A stretch of 18,506 nt of DNA from Verrucomicrobiales bacterium. GTDB taxonomy: Bacteria > Verrucomicrobiota > Verrucomicrobiia > Verrucomicrobiales > DEV007. The DNA lies in NCBI GenBank assembly GCA_003232855.1, contig QIKC01000050.1, forward strand, positions 1 to 18,506, read 5' to 3'. The notes below the pieces were generated by a model that was not told the DNA's origin, did no database searches, and worked only from the letters and a program-made list of their open reading frames with translations. This document shows positions 6,757 through 14,196 of the stretch, one piece after another (within the stretch, counting starts at the first letter, position 1; every line of letters begins with the position of its first letter). The translations under genes were made by a program, and so were the position numbers.

Positions 6757-7323
6757 CTATGCAGCGGCATTTTTCTCACGCCCTCGGAAGGGCATGCCGA
6801 GAAGGTGGAGCAGTTCGAGCGCCTCCTCGTCAGATTTGGCGGAAGTGACGACACAGATGTCGAAACCGAGCGCGCGTTTGACCTTATCGAGTTCGATTTC
6901 GGGGAAGATGGTGTGGTCGTTGACCCCGAGGGTGTAGTTGCCCCGACCGTCGAAGGCCTTGGCCGAAACGCCGCGGAAGTCACGGATGCGCGGGATGGCG
7001 GTGCCGATCAGGCGCAGCAGGAAGTCATACATTTGATCTCCGCGCAAGGTCACCTTAGCGCCGACCTGTTCGCCGGCGCGCAGCTTGAAGTTCGAGATGC
7101 TGTTCTTGGCGATGGTAGCGACACCGCGCTGGCCGGTGATCAGACCGATCTCGTCGAGCGCGTCCTGAACCGCCTGCTTGCGCTCGGCCTCGGCTTTGCC
7201 GACGCCGCAGTTGACGACGACCTTTTCGATCTTCGGCACCTGGTGGACGTTCGTATAGCCGAACTTTTCCCTGAGTGCAGGGACGGCTTTCTCTTGATAA
7301 GTGGTGAGCAGCGTTGGTGTCAT
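6757..7323 (-). CDS. rplE: 50S ribosomal protein L5 (uL5)
   Basis: L5 binds 5S rRNA and contacts the P-site tRNA elbow and S13 across the subunit interface. The 188-residue protein carries the family N-terminus (LLTTYQEKAVPALREKFGYT, then QVPKIEKVVVNCGVG), the AKNSISNFKLRAGEQVGAKV region with VTLRGDQMYDFL, and the RDFRGVSAKAFDGRGNYTLG signature. It ends in a short Ala-rich tail (REKNAAA), slightly longer than E. coli (179). It starts six bases after the rplX stop, so translational coupling is probable. Confidence 0.98.
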   Translation of the reverse strand: MTPTLLTTYQEKAVPALREKFGYTNVHQVPKIEKVVVNCGVGKAEAERKQAVQDALDEIGLITGQRGVATIAKNSISNFKLRAGEQVGAKVTLRGDQMYDFLLRLIGTAIPRIRDFRGVSAKAFDGRGNYTLGVNDHTIFPEIELDKVKRALGFDICVVTSAKSDEEALELLHLLGMPFRGREKNAAA

Positions 7324-7329
7324 GATGAG

Positions 7330-7575
7330 TTACTTCGCCGCTTTGGAGACGAGTTTGACGTTGGAAATATGGATTGGGCCCTCGCGTTCGATGATGCCGC
7401 CATCGGGCATCTCCTGAGTCGCCTTGGCGTGTTTTTTAATCATGCGCACGCCTTCGACGAGCACTTGATCCTTCTCGGGGAAGACCTGGAGGATCGCTCC
7501 AGAGGAACCCTTATGGTTGCCGGAGATCACCTCGACGGTGTCGCCCTTTCTTACATGTGTTTTAGCGTTGCTCAT
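7330..7575 (-). CDS. rplX: 50S ribosomal protein L24 (uL24)
   Basis: L24 is an early assembly initiator for the large subunit and lies by the peptide exit tunnel. The 81-residue product has the N-terminal KOW motif ([20 protein letters not shown]) followed by [20 protein letters not shown] and the C-terminal [10 protein letters not shown]. It is shorter than the E. coli protein (104) but in the range of compact uL24 forms. Its ATG overlaps the rplN stop in an ATGA junction, the only such overlap between recognised genes in this window, which strongly suggests coupled translation. Confidence 0.97.
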   Translation of the reverse strand: MSNAKTHVRKGDTVEVISGNHKGSSGAILQVFPEKDQVLVEGVRMIKKHAKATQEMPDGGIIEREGPIHISNVKLVSKAAK

Positions 7576-7937
7576 AGCACCTCGGGGGCGAGGGAGACGA
7601 TTTTCATGAAATTCTTTTCGCGAAGTTCGCGGGCGACCGGTCCGAAGATGCGGGTGCCGCGCGGGTTTTTGTCTTTATCGATAATTACGATCGCGTTTTT
7701 GTCGAAGCGCAGGGTCGATCCGTCCGTGCGGCGGATCGGGGCGGCGGTGCGGACTACAACAGCCTGCACCACGGCGCCTTTTTTGATACTGGCGGTGGGC
7801 GTGGCCTCGCGAACGTGCGCGGTGATCACGTCCCCCACCCCGGCGCTCCTAGAGCGTTTCCCGAGCACGCCAATCATCTTGGCGACGCGGGCACCGGTGT
7901 TGTCGGCGATCTGGACTTTGGACTCCATTTGAATCAT
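7572..7937 (-). CDS. rplN: 50S ribosomal protein L14 (uL14)
   Basis: L14 forms intersubunit bridges and is the docking point for the silencing factor RsfS on the large subunit. The 121-residue protein has the family N-terminus [20 protein letters not shown], the central [20 protein letters not shown] and the [20 protein letters not shown] block with [10 protein letters not shown]. The first ATG is chosen because uL14 proteins begin MIQ; a second ATG three codons on is less likely. It is the first gene of the spc-type group, 48 bases after rpsQ, with no visible new promoter in that gap. Its stop overlaps the rplX start by four bases. Confidence 0.98.
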   Translation of the reverse strand: MIQMESKVQIADNTGARVAKMIGVLGKRSRSAGVGDVITAHVREATPTASIKKGAVVQAVVVRTAAPIRRTDGSTLRFDKNAIVIIDKDKNPRGTRIFGPVARELREKNFMKIVSLAPEVL

Positions 7938-7985
7938 AGCAAGAAGAGAGTTATCGGGTGAAAAATAAGGTTGGTGGAATGGTTT

Positions 7986-8258
7986 CTAGTGGGCGAGAAC
8001 CTCGACGAGGCGCCAGCATTTGCTCTTGCTCATCGGTTTGGTCTCGATGATGCGGACTTTGTCTCCGGTCTTCGCTTCGCCCTTTTCATCGTGCGCGTAG
8101 AGCTTCGTCGTCAGCTTGATGATTTTGCGGAATTTCGGGTGCGGGACACGGCGGACGACGACGACGACGATGGTTTTATCCATCTTGTCGGAAGTCACGA
8201 CGCCGACCCGCTCTTTGCGCAGGCCGCGTTTGGTTTCGTTGGCTAGTTCTTCGCTCAT
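7986..8258 (-). CDS. rpsQ: 30S ribosomal protein S17 (uS17)
   Basis: S17 is an early-binding OB-fold protein of the small-subunit body. The 90-residue product shows the typical core RKERVGVVTSDKMDKTIVVV followed by PHPKFRKIIKLTTKLYAHDE and TGDKVRIIETKPMSKSKCWR. The N-terminus has a short hydrophilic addition (MSEELANETK). It is the last gene of the S10-type group, 41 bases after rpmC. Sequence before the ATG (tagaaaagcacca) has no clear Shine-Dalgarno match. Confidence 0.98.
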   Translation of the reverse strand: MSEELANETKRGLRKERVGVVTSDKMDKTIVVVVVRRVPHPKFRKIIKLTTKLYAHDEKGEAKTGDKVRIIETKPMSKSKCWRLVEVLAH

Positions 8259-8299
8259 TGGTGCTTTTCTAAAAATTTACTGTCGTCTGTGGCCGGGCT

Positions 8300-8527
8300 C
8301 TAGCTGGCAGTCGCAGCGGTTTCTGTCGCCACGGCCTCGCTCCCACTACGGGCGGAGAGTATCGTTTCGATACGGGCGATGGTGCGCCGCACGGCTTTGA
8401 TCCGGGCGGGATTTTCGAGTTGGCCACTCTGCTGCTGGACGCGCAGATTGATCGTTTCGTGTTTGAGATCGCGTCGCAGGGTAGCGAGCTCCTCGTTGGT
8501 CATTTCTTTGAGTTCCTTGATTTTCAT
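8300..8527 (-). CDS. rpmC: 50S ribosomal protein L29 (uL29) with short Ala/Thr tail
   Basis: L29 lies at the polypeptide exit site and helps form the docking platform for trigger factor and SRP. The two-helix uL29 form is clear: MKIKELKEMTNEELATLRRD, then ETINLRVQQQSGQLENPARI and KAVRRTIARIETIL. E. coli L29 has 63 residues; this one has 75, the extra being an Ala/Thr/Ser/Glu tail (GSEAVATETAATAS), in keeping with added low-complexity ends on several other ribosomal proteins here. It follows rplP by 41 bases. Confidence 0.97.
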   Translation of the reverse strand: MKIKELKEMTNEELATLRRDLKHETINLRVQQQSGQLENPARIKAVRRTIARIETILSARSGSEAVATETAATAS

Positions 8528-8568
8528 CGCGGTCGTTTAATTACAGTTTGGGTCGGTGTCGTTCCTGA

Positions 8569-8985
8569 CTAAAGGACGCCGCGTTTTACGAAGCGGGTGC
8601 GGATACCGAGCTTGTTGGCAGCGCGGCGGAAAGCTTCACGGGCGAGTGTCTCTGACACACCGCCCACTTCGAAGAGCATCAGGCCGGGGCGCACCACTGC
8701 GACCCAGTGGGCCGGGGCGCCTTTACCTTTACCCATCCGGGTTTCCGGCGGGCGGGAGGTGGTCGGCTTGTGCGGGAAAATGCGGATCCAAACCTTGCCC
8801 TTACGCTTGAGGTAACGGTTGATCGTGACCCTGCAGGCCTCGATCTGGTTGTTTTTGATCCAGTCGCGTTCGAGCGCCTGCAACCCGTAGTCGCCAAAAT
8901 TCAGGCGTGTTCCACGCTGCGCGTTGCCACCACGATTGCCTCGCTGGCTTTTGCGGTACTTAACCTTTCTCGGCATCAAGGGCAT
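8569..8985 (-). CDS. rplP: 50S ribosomal protein L16 (uL16)
   Basis: L16 binds late in large-subunit assembly and positions the A-site tRNA near the peptidyl transferase centre. The 138-residue product has [14 protein letters not shown] at the N-terminus, the [20 protein letters not shown] loop (the arginine that is hydroxylated in E. coli L16 is present) and [14 protein letters not shown] near the end. Two ATGs lie in frame: the first gives MPLMPRK, the second, nine bases on at 8976, gives MPRK. The family usually begins ML(Q/M)PKR, so either start is possible; the upstream one is kept. It follows rpsC by 60 bases. Confidence 0.97.
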   Translation of the reverse strand: MPLMPRKVKYRKSQRGNRGGNAQRGTRLNFGDYGLQALERDWIKNNQIEACRVTINRYLKRKGKVWIRIFPHKPTTSRPPETRMGKGKGAPAHWVAVVRPGLMLFEVGGVSETLAREAFRRAANKLGIRTRFVKRGVL

Positions 8986-9045
8986 GATTCAGATCCTTTC
9001 TCGGTCGTTGGGTAAAATGAGTGAATGGGTATATCCGTCTGTGCG

Positions 9046-9747
9046 CTAGCTGCGCGGCGCGGGGCGTTTGCTCTGAGGGCGTCGGCGCGGACCGCCACCG
9101 GTCTCGCGTTTCGGCTTCTCGGAATCTTCTTTCTTATTGATCCAGCATTTGACGCCGATGATCCCATATCCGGTGCGCGCCTCGGCGAAACCGTAGTCGA
9201 TGGGAACGCGCAGGGTCTGCAACGGCACTTTGCCTTTGCGATACCACTCGGCGCGGGCGATGTCGGCGCCGCCGAGACGGCCGCCGCAACGGATACGAAC
9301 GCCCTCGGCGCCGAAGTCCATAGTCGTCTGGATGGCGCGCTTCATCGCACGGCGGAAGGCGATTCTGCGTTCGAGCTGCACCGCGACGTTCTCCGCGACA
9401 AGTTGCGCATCCAGTTCCGGCTGCTTGATCTCGTAGATGTCGAGCTTCACATCGCGCCCTGAGCACATTTTCGAAATCTCGCTGTTCATGCGTTCGATCT
9501 CCGATCCCTTACGACCGATAACCAGACCGGGGCGGGCGGTGAACAGGGTGACGCGGACGCTGTTCCAAGCGCGCTCGATAACGATCTTGGAGACCGCGGC
9601 GCTCATCAGCTTTTTCTTGAGGTGAGTGCGCACCCTGATGTCCTCATGGAGGAAATGGGTGAACTCTTGTTTGTTAGCGTACCACTTCGAACGCCAGTCC
9701 TTCTGGACGGCGAGGCGGAAGCTGATCGGGTTTACTTTACGTCCCAT
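9046..9747 (-). CDS. rpsC: 30S ribosomal protein S3 (uS3)
   Basis: S3 forms part of the mRNA entry pore and, with S4 and S5, has mRNA helicase activity. The 233-residue protein starts MGRKVNPISFRLAVQKDWRS, has a type II KH domain with the GXXG loop at residues 78-81 (VIGRKGSEI), and the C-terminal S3 domain with IRCGGRLGGADIARAEWYR and LQTLRVPIDYGFAEA. It ends in a basic Arg/Pro tail (GGGPRRRPQSKRPAPRS). Length equals E. coli S3 (233). It lies 48 bases after rplV. The start is preceded by gaatatatacc, without Shine-Dalgarno match. Confidence 0.98.
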   Translation of the reverse strand: MGRKVNPISFRLAVQKDWRSKWYANKQEFTHFLHEDIRVRTHLKKKLMSAAVSKIVIERAWNSVRVTLFTARPGLVIGRKGSEIERMNSEISKMCSGRDVKLDIYEIKQPELDAQLVAENVAVQLERRIAFRRAMKRAIQTTMDFGAEGVRIRCGGRLGGADIARAEWYRKGKVPLQTLRVPIDYGFAEARTGYGIIGVKCWINKKEDSEKPKRETGGGPRRRPQSKRPAPRS

Positions 9748-9795
9748 GGTATATATTCAGTAGTGATGAGTGGTTGGAGAGCGGTGCGCTGTTGG

Positions 9796-10194
9796 CTATG
9801 CCTGCTCTGAGGTCTCTGCGCCGGCGGCCGGCTTTTCATTTTTCTTTGCCTTGGGGGCAATCGCCTCGTCGGTGAGGACGATGGTGATATGACTAGTGCG
9901 TTTGCGAATCGGGCCGGCGGAGCCGCGTGCGCGGGGCTTGAAGCGCTTGAAGGTCGGGCCGGAATTTACCACTGCCTCTTTCACCACGAGGGTGTCGACG
10001 GCGAGATCGTGATTGTTTTCGGCGTTTGCCAAAGCGGATTTCAAGGTCTTGCCGATCAGGAACGCCGCCTTACGGGGCGTGAAGGTTAGCACGTCGAGCG
10101 CGGTGGAAACAGGGAGACCCTGGATCTCACGGGCGACGTCGCGAGCCTTGAGTGGCGAGATTCTTGCGTAGCGGTATAGGGAGCGGACTTCCAT
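9796..10194 (-). CDS. rplV: 50S ribosomal protein L22 (uL22) with Lys/Ala/Glu tail
   Basis: L22 lines the peptide exit tunnel through a long beta-hairpin and is a site of macrolide-resistance changes. The 132-residue protein has the family features RYARISPLKARDVAREIQGL, SALANAENNHDL and the hairpin region GPTFKRFKPRARGSAGPIRK ending with RTSHITIVLTDE near residue 110. The last ~22 residues (PKAKKNEKPAAGAETSEQA) are additional to the 110-residue E. coli form and similar in composition to the tails on L15 and S11. rpsS is normally the direct neighbour, but here a gene for an exported protein separates them, 26 bases upstream. Confidence 0.98.
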   Translation of the reverse strand: MEVRSLYRYARISPLKARDVAREIQGLPVSTALDVLTFTPRKAAFLIGKTLKSALANAENNHDLAVDTLVVKEAVVNSGPTFKRFKPRARGSAGPIRKRTSHITIVLTDEAIAPKAKKNEKPAAGAETSEQA

Positions 10195-10220
10195 CGGTTG
10201 TTCTATGGCTAAAGGGTTCC

Positions 10221-11003
10221 TCAGTTGGTAAAAGCGACGGAAGCGAGATCACCGGGTTTCGGTGCGTCGTCTTCCGATATCAAATTTTTCAAGAGCGCTG
10301 CGGCGATATTCTCACGCACATCGACGACGACGGCGCTGCCGACCGGGCGGTCTTTGCGGCGCAAGTCGAAAGGCATTCCGATGCGCACACCGCTGTTGCG
10401 ACCGACGTTGAGCACGATCACTCCGTAATCTTTTTTGACGCTGACGACACGGCTATCATGCAGGGTGCCGACAGCGGATGTTCCGCTCGCTCTGGCGGCG
10501 GTGAGCCCCAGGGCGTGATCGGCGTCGGCGACCGCTTTCTCGATCGCTACGACCGCCTGTGGATTGTCGCTCACGGAGGTTTCGACCAGTCGCAATGACG
10601 CGTCAGAGAGGGTGATGAGTGCTTCCGAAATTTTCAGCTTTTCCTCTTCTAAGAGGCGCAAGTCGCTGACGGCTTTCACTAGCCTGTTTTCGATGCCGTC
10701 TTCGCCACCGACCACGGCTTCGATGCCGAGCGCTTCCATCTGCTTGCGCATTTGGGAGTAGGAGCGGCGGAACTCTTCGGACTCGACATTGGCGGCCATC
10801 AGGCTGCCGGCCAAGTTCTTGTTCACCTGCGTCAAGCGCTCTACCTCGCCCTGTGCCTGACGGCTCAGCGCGACGGCGGCGGAGAGGGCGGCGCGTGCCT
10901 CGACCAGTTCGATGTCCCTCTGAGCATAGGCCACAGGAGCGCCGAACCCGGTCGCGAGGACGAGGGTAAAGCAGCCTTTGGCTATGGTGTTGAGGAATGA
11001 CAT
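10221..11003 (-). CDS. predicted exported coiled-coil protein of unknown function, inserted between rpsS and rplV
   Basis: I do not recognise this 260-residue protein as a named family. Residues 1-27 look like a Sec signal peptide: a short basic start, a hydrophobic core (CFTLVLATGFGAPVA) and an AYA|Q cleavage site. Residues ~32-94 and ~105-145 are Glu/Leu/Ala/Arg-rich with heptad character, suggesting coiled coils. Residues 185-258 form a small beta-rich domain with VVSVKKDYGVIVLNVGRNSG, then VRIGMPFDL, then VGSAVVVDVRENIAAALL; the pattern of a central glycine pair followed by G-M-P-F resembles the SH3-like C-terminal domains seen in FlgT- and MreC-type periplasmic proteins, though this is only a pattern resemblance. 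It is in line with the operon (22-base gap from rpsS, 26 to rplV) and on the same strand, so it should be co-transcribed with ribosomal genes. No Shine-Dalgarno sequence. A role at the cell envelope is inferred from the signal peptide only. Confidence 0.88.
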   Translation of the reverse strand: MSFLNTIAKGCFTLVLATGFGAPVAYAQRDIELVEARAALSAAVALSRQAQGEVERLTQVNKNLAGSLMAANVESEEFRRSYSQMRKQMEALGIEAVVGGEDGIENRLVKAVSDLRLLEEEKLKISEALITLSDASLRLVETSVSDNPQAVVAIEKAVADADHALGLTAARASGTSAVGTLHDSRVVSVKKDYGVIVLNVGRNSGVRIGMPFDLRRKDRPVGSAVVVDVRENIAAALLKNLISEDDAPKPGDLASVAFTN

Positions 11004-11025
11004 CGTTCGTTAATGGATGCGTTGA

Positions 11026-11295
11026 CTACTTCTTACCGACGCCGCCGTGGGCGACGAATTTCCGGGTCGGTGAGAACTCGCCGAGTTTGTGCCCGACCAT
11101 GTTCTCCGAGACGTAAACGCTGAGGAAGTCCTTGCCGTTGTGGACGAGGAAAGTATGGCCGACGAAATCGGGGCTGATCATCGAGCGGCGCGACCAGGTT
11201 TTGATCGGCAGTTTTTTGCCAGAATCGTTCATCTTGTCGATCTTAATGAGCAACTTCTGATCGATAAAAGGTCCTTTTTTTAGGGAGCGTCCCAT
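11026..11295 (-). CDS. rpsS: 30S ribosomal protein S19 (uS19)
   Basis: S19 forms a complex with S13 in the small-subunit head and contacts the A-site tRNA region. The 89-residue product is typical from end to end: [40 protein letters not shown] and [20 protein letters not shown], closing with [14 protein letters not shown]. Length is standard (E. coli 92). It follows rplB by 34 bases. The next gene is not rplV but the exported-protein gene. The start is preceded by AT-rich sequence (cgtattatacacc) with no Shine-Dalgarno match. Confidence 0.98.
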   Translation of the reverse strand: MGRSLKKGPFIDQKLLIKIDKMNDSGKKLPIKTWSRRSMISPDFVGHTFLVHNGKDFLSVYVSENMVGHKLGEFSPTRKFVAHGGVGKK

Positions 11296-11329
11296 GGTGT
11301 ATAATACGTTTTAAGATTGGGTTAGTTAC

Positions 11330-12184
11330 TTATCCGCGGCGGCTACTATTCTTAGTCTTGCGCCGTTGGATGATAAATTTGTCGCTGGCCTTGTGCTTCT
11401 TGCGGGTCTTCTGACCTTTGACGTGCCCCCAAGGGCTCTTCAGGTGCTGGCGTCCGCCGCCGGATTTCGATTTGCCCTCACCACCACCGTTCGGGTGATC
11501 GACAGGGTTCATGCACATGCCGCGCACGGTCGGGCGAATCCCTAACCAGCGAGTGCGGCCGGCCTTGCCCGACACGACATCGCCGTGCTGGATATTGCCG
11601 ACGCGACCGATAGTGCAATAGCACGCGGCGTTGATCTTGCGGATCTCACCAGAAGGCAACTTCACGAGGGCGTATTTGCCCTCGCGGTTCGAAAGGGTCG
11701 CTTGGCCACCGGCGCTGCGGGCGATGCAGCCGCCCTTGTTGGGGACGAGTTCGATGTTGTGAATCTCCGAGCCGAGAGGCACGCTGCTGAGCGGCATGGC
11801 GTTGCCGACGGTCGGCGGCACGGCATCTCCGGCCTGCACTTTGGTTCCGACCTCGAGCCCGAGGGGGGCGATGATGTAGGCTTTCACCCCGTCTTCGTAT
11901 TTGATCAATGCGATGTTCGCAGAGCGATTCGGATCGTACTCTACCGACTCCACGTTGGCGACGACATCGCGCTTGCTACGCTTGAAGTCCACGAGCCGGT
12001 AACGGCGTTTGTGGCCACCGCCGCGGTGGCGACAGGTGATGCGTCCTTGGTTATTGCGACCACCGCTCTTCTTGAGCGGGCGGCACAACGATTTCTCCGG
12101 AGTCGACTTGGTCAGCTCCTCGAAACCGGGCAGCTGCTTGTAACGGCTGGACGGTGTGTATGGTTTGAATTTTTTAAGAGCCAT
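11330..12184 (-). CDS. rplB: 50S ribosomal protein L2 (uL2)
   Basis: L2 is needed for subunit association and for the peptidyl transferase centre. The 284-residue protein shows the OB-fold and SH3-like domains in order ([60 protein letters not shown]) and the C-terminal loop [20 protein letters not shown]. His230, equivalent to E. coli His229, is retained, whereas the second His of the usual HPHGGGEG has become Asn232. The [16 protein letters not shown] segment is slightly longer than in E. coli (273 residues in all). The ATG follows rplW by 24 bases; aagg lies only three bases before the ATG, too close for a good Shine-Dalgarno site. Confidence 0.98.
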   Translation of the reverse strand: MALKKFKPYTPSSRYKQLPGFEELTKSTPEKSLCRPLKKSGGRNNQGRITCRHRGGGHKRRYRLVDFKRSKRDVVANVESVEYDPNRSANIALIKYEDGVKAYIIAPLGLEVGTKVQAGDAVPPTVGNAMPLSSVPLGSEIHNIELVPNKGGCIARSAGGQATLSNREGKYALVKLPSGEIRKINAACYCTIGRVGNIQHGDVVSGKAGRTRWLGIRPTVRGMCMNPVDHPNGGGEGKSKSGGGRQHLKSPWGHVKGQKTRKKHKASDKFIIQRRKTKNSSRRG

Positions 12185-12208
12185 GGCCTTGTAAGGTCAA
12201 ATGGGGAT

Positions 12209-12493
12209 TTATACTAGGTCGATCGAGTCGCCCTCTTTGAGTCTGACGAAAGCTTTCTTCCAGTGGGCGGTGCGACCGAAATCGGAACGGCGTTCGCGCT
12301 TTTTCTTGCCCTTGTAGTTACAGGTGCGGACATCGACGACCTTCTTGCCGAAGATCTTCTCGATGGCCTCTTTGATCTCGAGCTTGTTGGCGCCGCGGTC
12401 GACCTTGAAGACGTACTCGTTGTTGAGTTCGCCAAGAAGGGTCGCCTTCTCGCTGAGCTGGATCGTTTTAATGACTTGGAAAATGTCTTTCAT
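12209..12493 (-). CDS. rplW: 50S ribosomal protein L23 (uL23)
   Basis: L23 sits at the exit of the peptide tunnel and is the main docking site for trigger factor and SRP. The 94-residue product has the uL23 pattern: VIKTIQLSEKATLLGELNNE, YVFKVDRGANKLEIKEAIEK, IFGKKVVDVRTCNYKGKKKR and a final KKAFVRLKEGDSIDL. Length is as usual (E. coli 100). It is 18 bases after rplD. The bases before its ATG (cgcacgcccgca) contain no Shine-Dalgarno sequence. Confidence 0.97.
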   Translation of the reverse strand: MKDIFQVIKTIQLSEKATLLGELNNEYVFKVDRGANKLEIKEAIEKIFGKKVVDVRTCNYKGKKKRERRSDFGRTAHWKKAFVRLKEGDSIDLV

Positions 12494-12511
12494 TGCGGGC
12501 GTGCGATTGCG

Positions 12512-13120
12512 TTAGACGGTGGTTCGCTTAGCGAGAATGGCCATGGCGCCGGAGGTAATGATGATCTTGTCGTGGAACAGAATCTGTTCGGCTGTCACAT
12601 CGGAGGCGGTCAGGCGGGCGGAAGTGGAGATGTTGCGCCCGGCGAGATGGGTCTCGTCGGTGAACTTGTCGGAGATGATCAGCGCATTCTCGGTGCCGGC
12701 GGCGGCGACGAGTTGGGTGAGGAAGCTCTTGGTCTTGTGGTCGGGAACCTCGAAGGAATCGACGGTGACCACGTCGCCAGACTCGATGCGCGAGCCCAGG
12801 GCGGTGCCCAGTGCCAGACGCTTGGTCTTGCGGTTGACGCTTTTCGAGTAGTCGCGCGGACGCGGCCCGAAGACGATACCGCCTCCACGGTGGATTGGCG
12901 AGGCATTGCCGCCCTGGCGGGCGTTGCCGGTGCCTTTCTGCCGGAAGGGTTTCTTGCCGGTGGCGGCGACCTCTCCGCGCGTCTTTGTGTTGGCCGTGCC
13001 GGAGCGACGGTTGGCACGCAGTGCGGTGATAGTGTCGTGCAGAGCCTGCTGTGCAGGAACATCGGGAATGCCGATGTTGGCCTGCTTAGCAGCGTCGATT
13101 GTGAGAACGTTAGCGGACAT
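12512..13120 (-). CDS. rplD: 50S ribosomal protein L4 (uL4)
   Basis: L4 lines the peptide tunnel through an extended loop and in E. coli also represses the S10 operon. The 202-residue protein has the tunnel loop region (TRGEVAATGKKPFRQKGTGN, then ARQGGNASPIHRGGGIVFGP and RPRDYSKSVNRKTKRLALG) and a C-terminal globular part ending AILAKRTTV. Length equals that of E. coli (201). Whether it autoregulates here is unknown: there is no separate S10 leader, because rpsJ follows fusA after only 13 bases. It lies 27 bases after rplC. Confidence 0.98.
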   Translation of the reverse strand: MSANVLTIDAAKQANIGIPDVPAQQALHDTITALRANRRSGTANTKTRGEVAATGKKPFRQKGTGNARQGGNASPIHRGGGIVFGPRPRDYSKSVNRKTKRLALGTALGSRIESGDVVTVDSFEVPDHKTKSFLTQLVAAAGTENALIISDKFTDETHLAGRNISTSARLTASDVTAEQILFHDKIIITSGAMAILAKRTTV

Positions 13121-13147
13121 CGCTTGAATAAGTTCGTGGGTTAAGTC

Positions 13148-13795
13148 TTACTTTCCCGGAGCTGCTTTCTTCAGCGCGGGACGAATGATAACATAGCCGC
13201 CCTTGGCACCGGGGACGGCGCCGCTGATCAGCAACACGTTGTCTTCCGGGCGGGATTTGACGACTTTAAGATTCTGAACGGTGACGCGCTTGCCGCCCAT
13301 GCGACCGGGCATCTTGGTGTTTTTCCAAACACGTCCCGGGGTCGAGCCGGCACCGATGGCGCCAGTTCGGCGGTGCATCATGGAGCCGTGCGACTGCGGT
13401 AGTCCACCGAAGTTGTAGCGACGGTAGACGCCCTGGAAACCTTTGCCTTTCGTAGTGCCGATGATGTCGACGAACTGGCCGTCCTGGAACATATCGACGC
13501 TGGGCTTGTCCCCCTCTTTGGGAAGGTCGGCATCGCTGTCGAAGCGAAATTCGCGAACGAAGCGCTTGGGCTCCGAACCAGCCTTTTTAAACTGGCCGTT
13601 GCGGGGCTTGTTCATGCGAGATTCCCTCTGCCCATCGAAGCCGACCTGCACCGCGGAATATCCGTCGGTGTCTTGGGTCTTCGATTGGAGAAGCGTGTTG
13701 TCGCTGACGTCGATAACCGTGACGGGGATCATTGATCCATCTTCGTCGTAGATTCGGGTCATTCCGATCTTTTTTCCTAAAAGTCCTATGCTCAT
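13148..13795 (-). CDS. rplC: 50S ribosomal protein L3 (uL3)
   Basis: L3 is an early assembly protein whose loop reaches towards the peptidyl transferase centre. The 215-residue protein shows MSIGLLGKKIGMTRIYDEDG, VTVIDVSDNTLLQSKTQDTD, the FQGVYRRYNFGGLPQSHGSM segment and GRVWKNTKMPGRMGGKRVTV. At the position of E. coli Gln150, which PrmB methylates, this protein has Ser (GAIGAGSTPG), so that modification is not expected; this Gln is not universal among bacteria. It follows rpsJ by 79 bases, the largest gap within the fused str-S10 part, where I saw no convincing promoter. Confidence 0.98.
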   Translation of the reverse strand: MSIGLLGKKIGMTRIYDEDGSMIPVTVIDVSDNTLLQSKTQDTDGYSAVQVGFDGQRESRMNKPRNGQFKKAGSEPKRFVREFRFDSDADLPKEGDKPSVDMFQDGQFVDIIGTTKGKGFQGVYRRYNFGGLPQSHGSMMHRRTGAIGAGSTPGRVWKNTKMPGRMGGKRVTVQNLKVVKSRPEDNVLLISGAVPGAKGGYVIIRPALKKAAPGK

Positions 13796-13874
13796 AGCGC
13801 GTGCGGTTTTCTGCGGGGGCGCGGTTAAAATTACTTAGTTGGCGAAACGGGGTTCTGTGCGGTAACCGGTGGGG

Positions 13875-14183
13875 TCAGATCTTAATCGTGATATCGACAC
13901 CGGCCGGGAGATTGAGTTTTTTGAGTTCGTCCACCGTGCGGGAGGTGGGATCGACGATGTCGAGCAGGCGCTTGTGCGTGCGGATCTCGAACTGCTCAGC
14001 GGCTTTTTTGTTCACGTGTGGCGAACGGTTGACGCTGAATTTTTCGATGCGTGTCGGCAGCGGGATCGGGCCGACCACTTTGGCGCCGGTACGTTTGGCC
14101 GTCTCGACGATTTCTTCGACCGAGCGGTCGAGCGCACGGTGATCGTAAGCCCGGAGGCGGATTCGGATACTTTGGCTTTCCAT
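13875..14183 (-). CDS. rpsJ: 30S ribosomal protein S10 (uS10)
   Basis: S10 belongs to the small-subunit head and in E. coli doubles as NusE in transcription antitermination. The 102-residue product is typical: [40 protein letters not shown] and [20 protein letters not shown]. It begins only 13 bases after the fusA stop; tuf, which sits at this place in many bacteria, is missing, so str and S10 genes are fused. The sequence before the ATG (gccttttagat) has no Shine-Dalgarno site. Confidence 0.98.
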   Translation of the reverse strand: MESQSIRIRLRAYDHRALDRSVEEIVETAKRTGAKVVGPIPLPTRIEKFSVNRSPHVNKKAAEQFEIRTHKRLLDIVDPTSRTVDELKKLNLPAGVDITIKI

Positions 14184-14196
14184 ATCTAAAAGGCGT

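Noticed and set aside
6805..7932. Plus-strand open frame of 375 codons
   Set aside because: It lies opposite rplE, rplX and rplN, all certain genes. Its product is Asp/Leu/Val-rich without a recognisable domain, as expected for the antisense of high-GC codons.
13796..13874. 79-base rpsJ-rplC gap, examined for an internal promoter or S10-type leader
   Set aside because: No -35/-10 pair at proper spacing and no strong stem were found.
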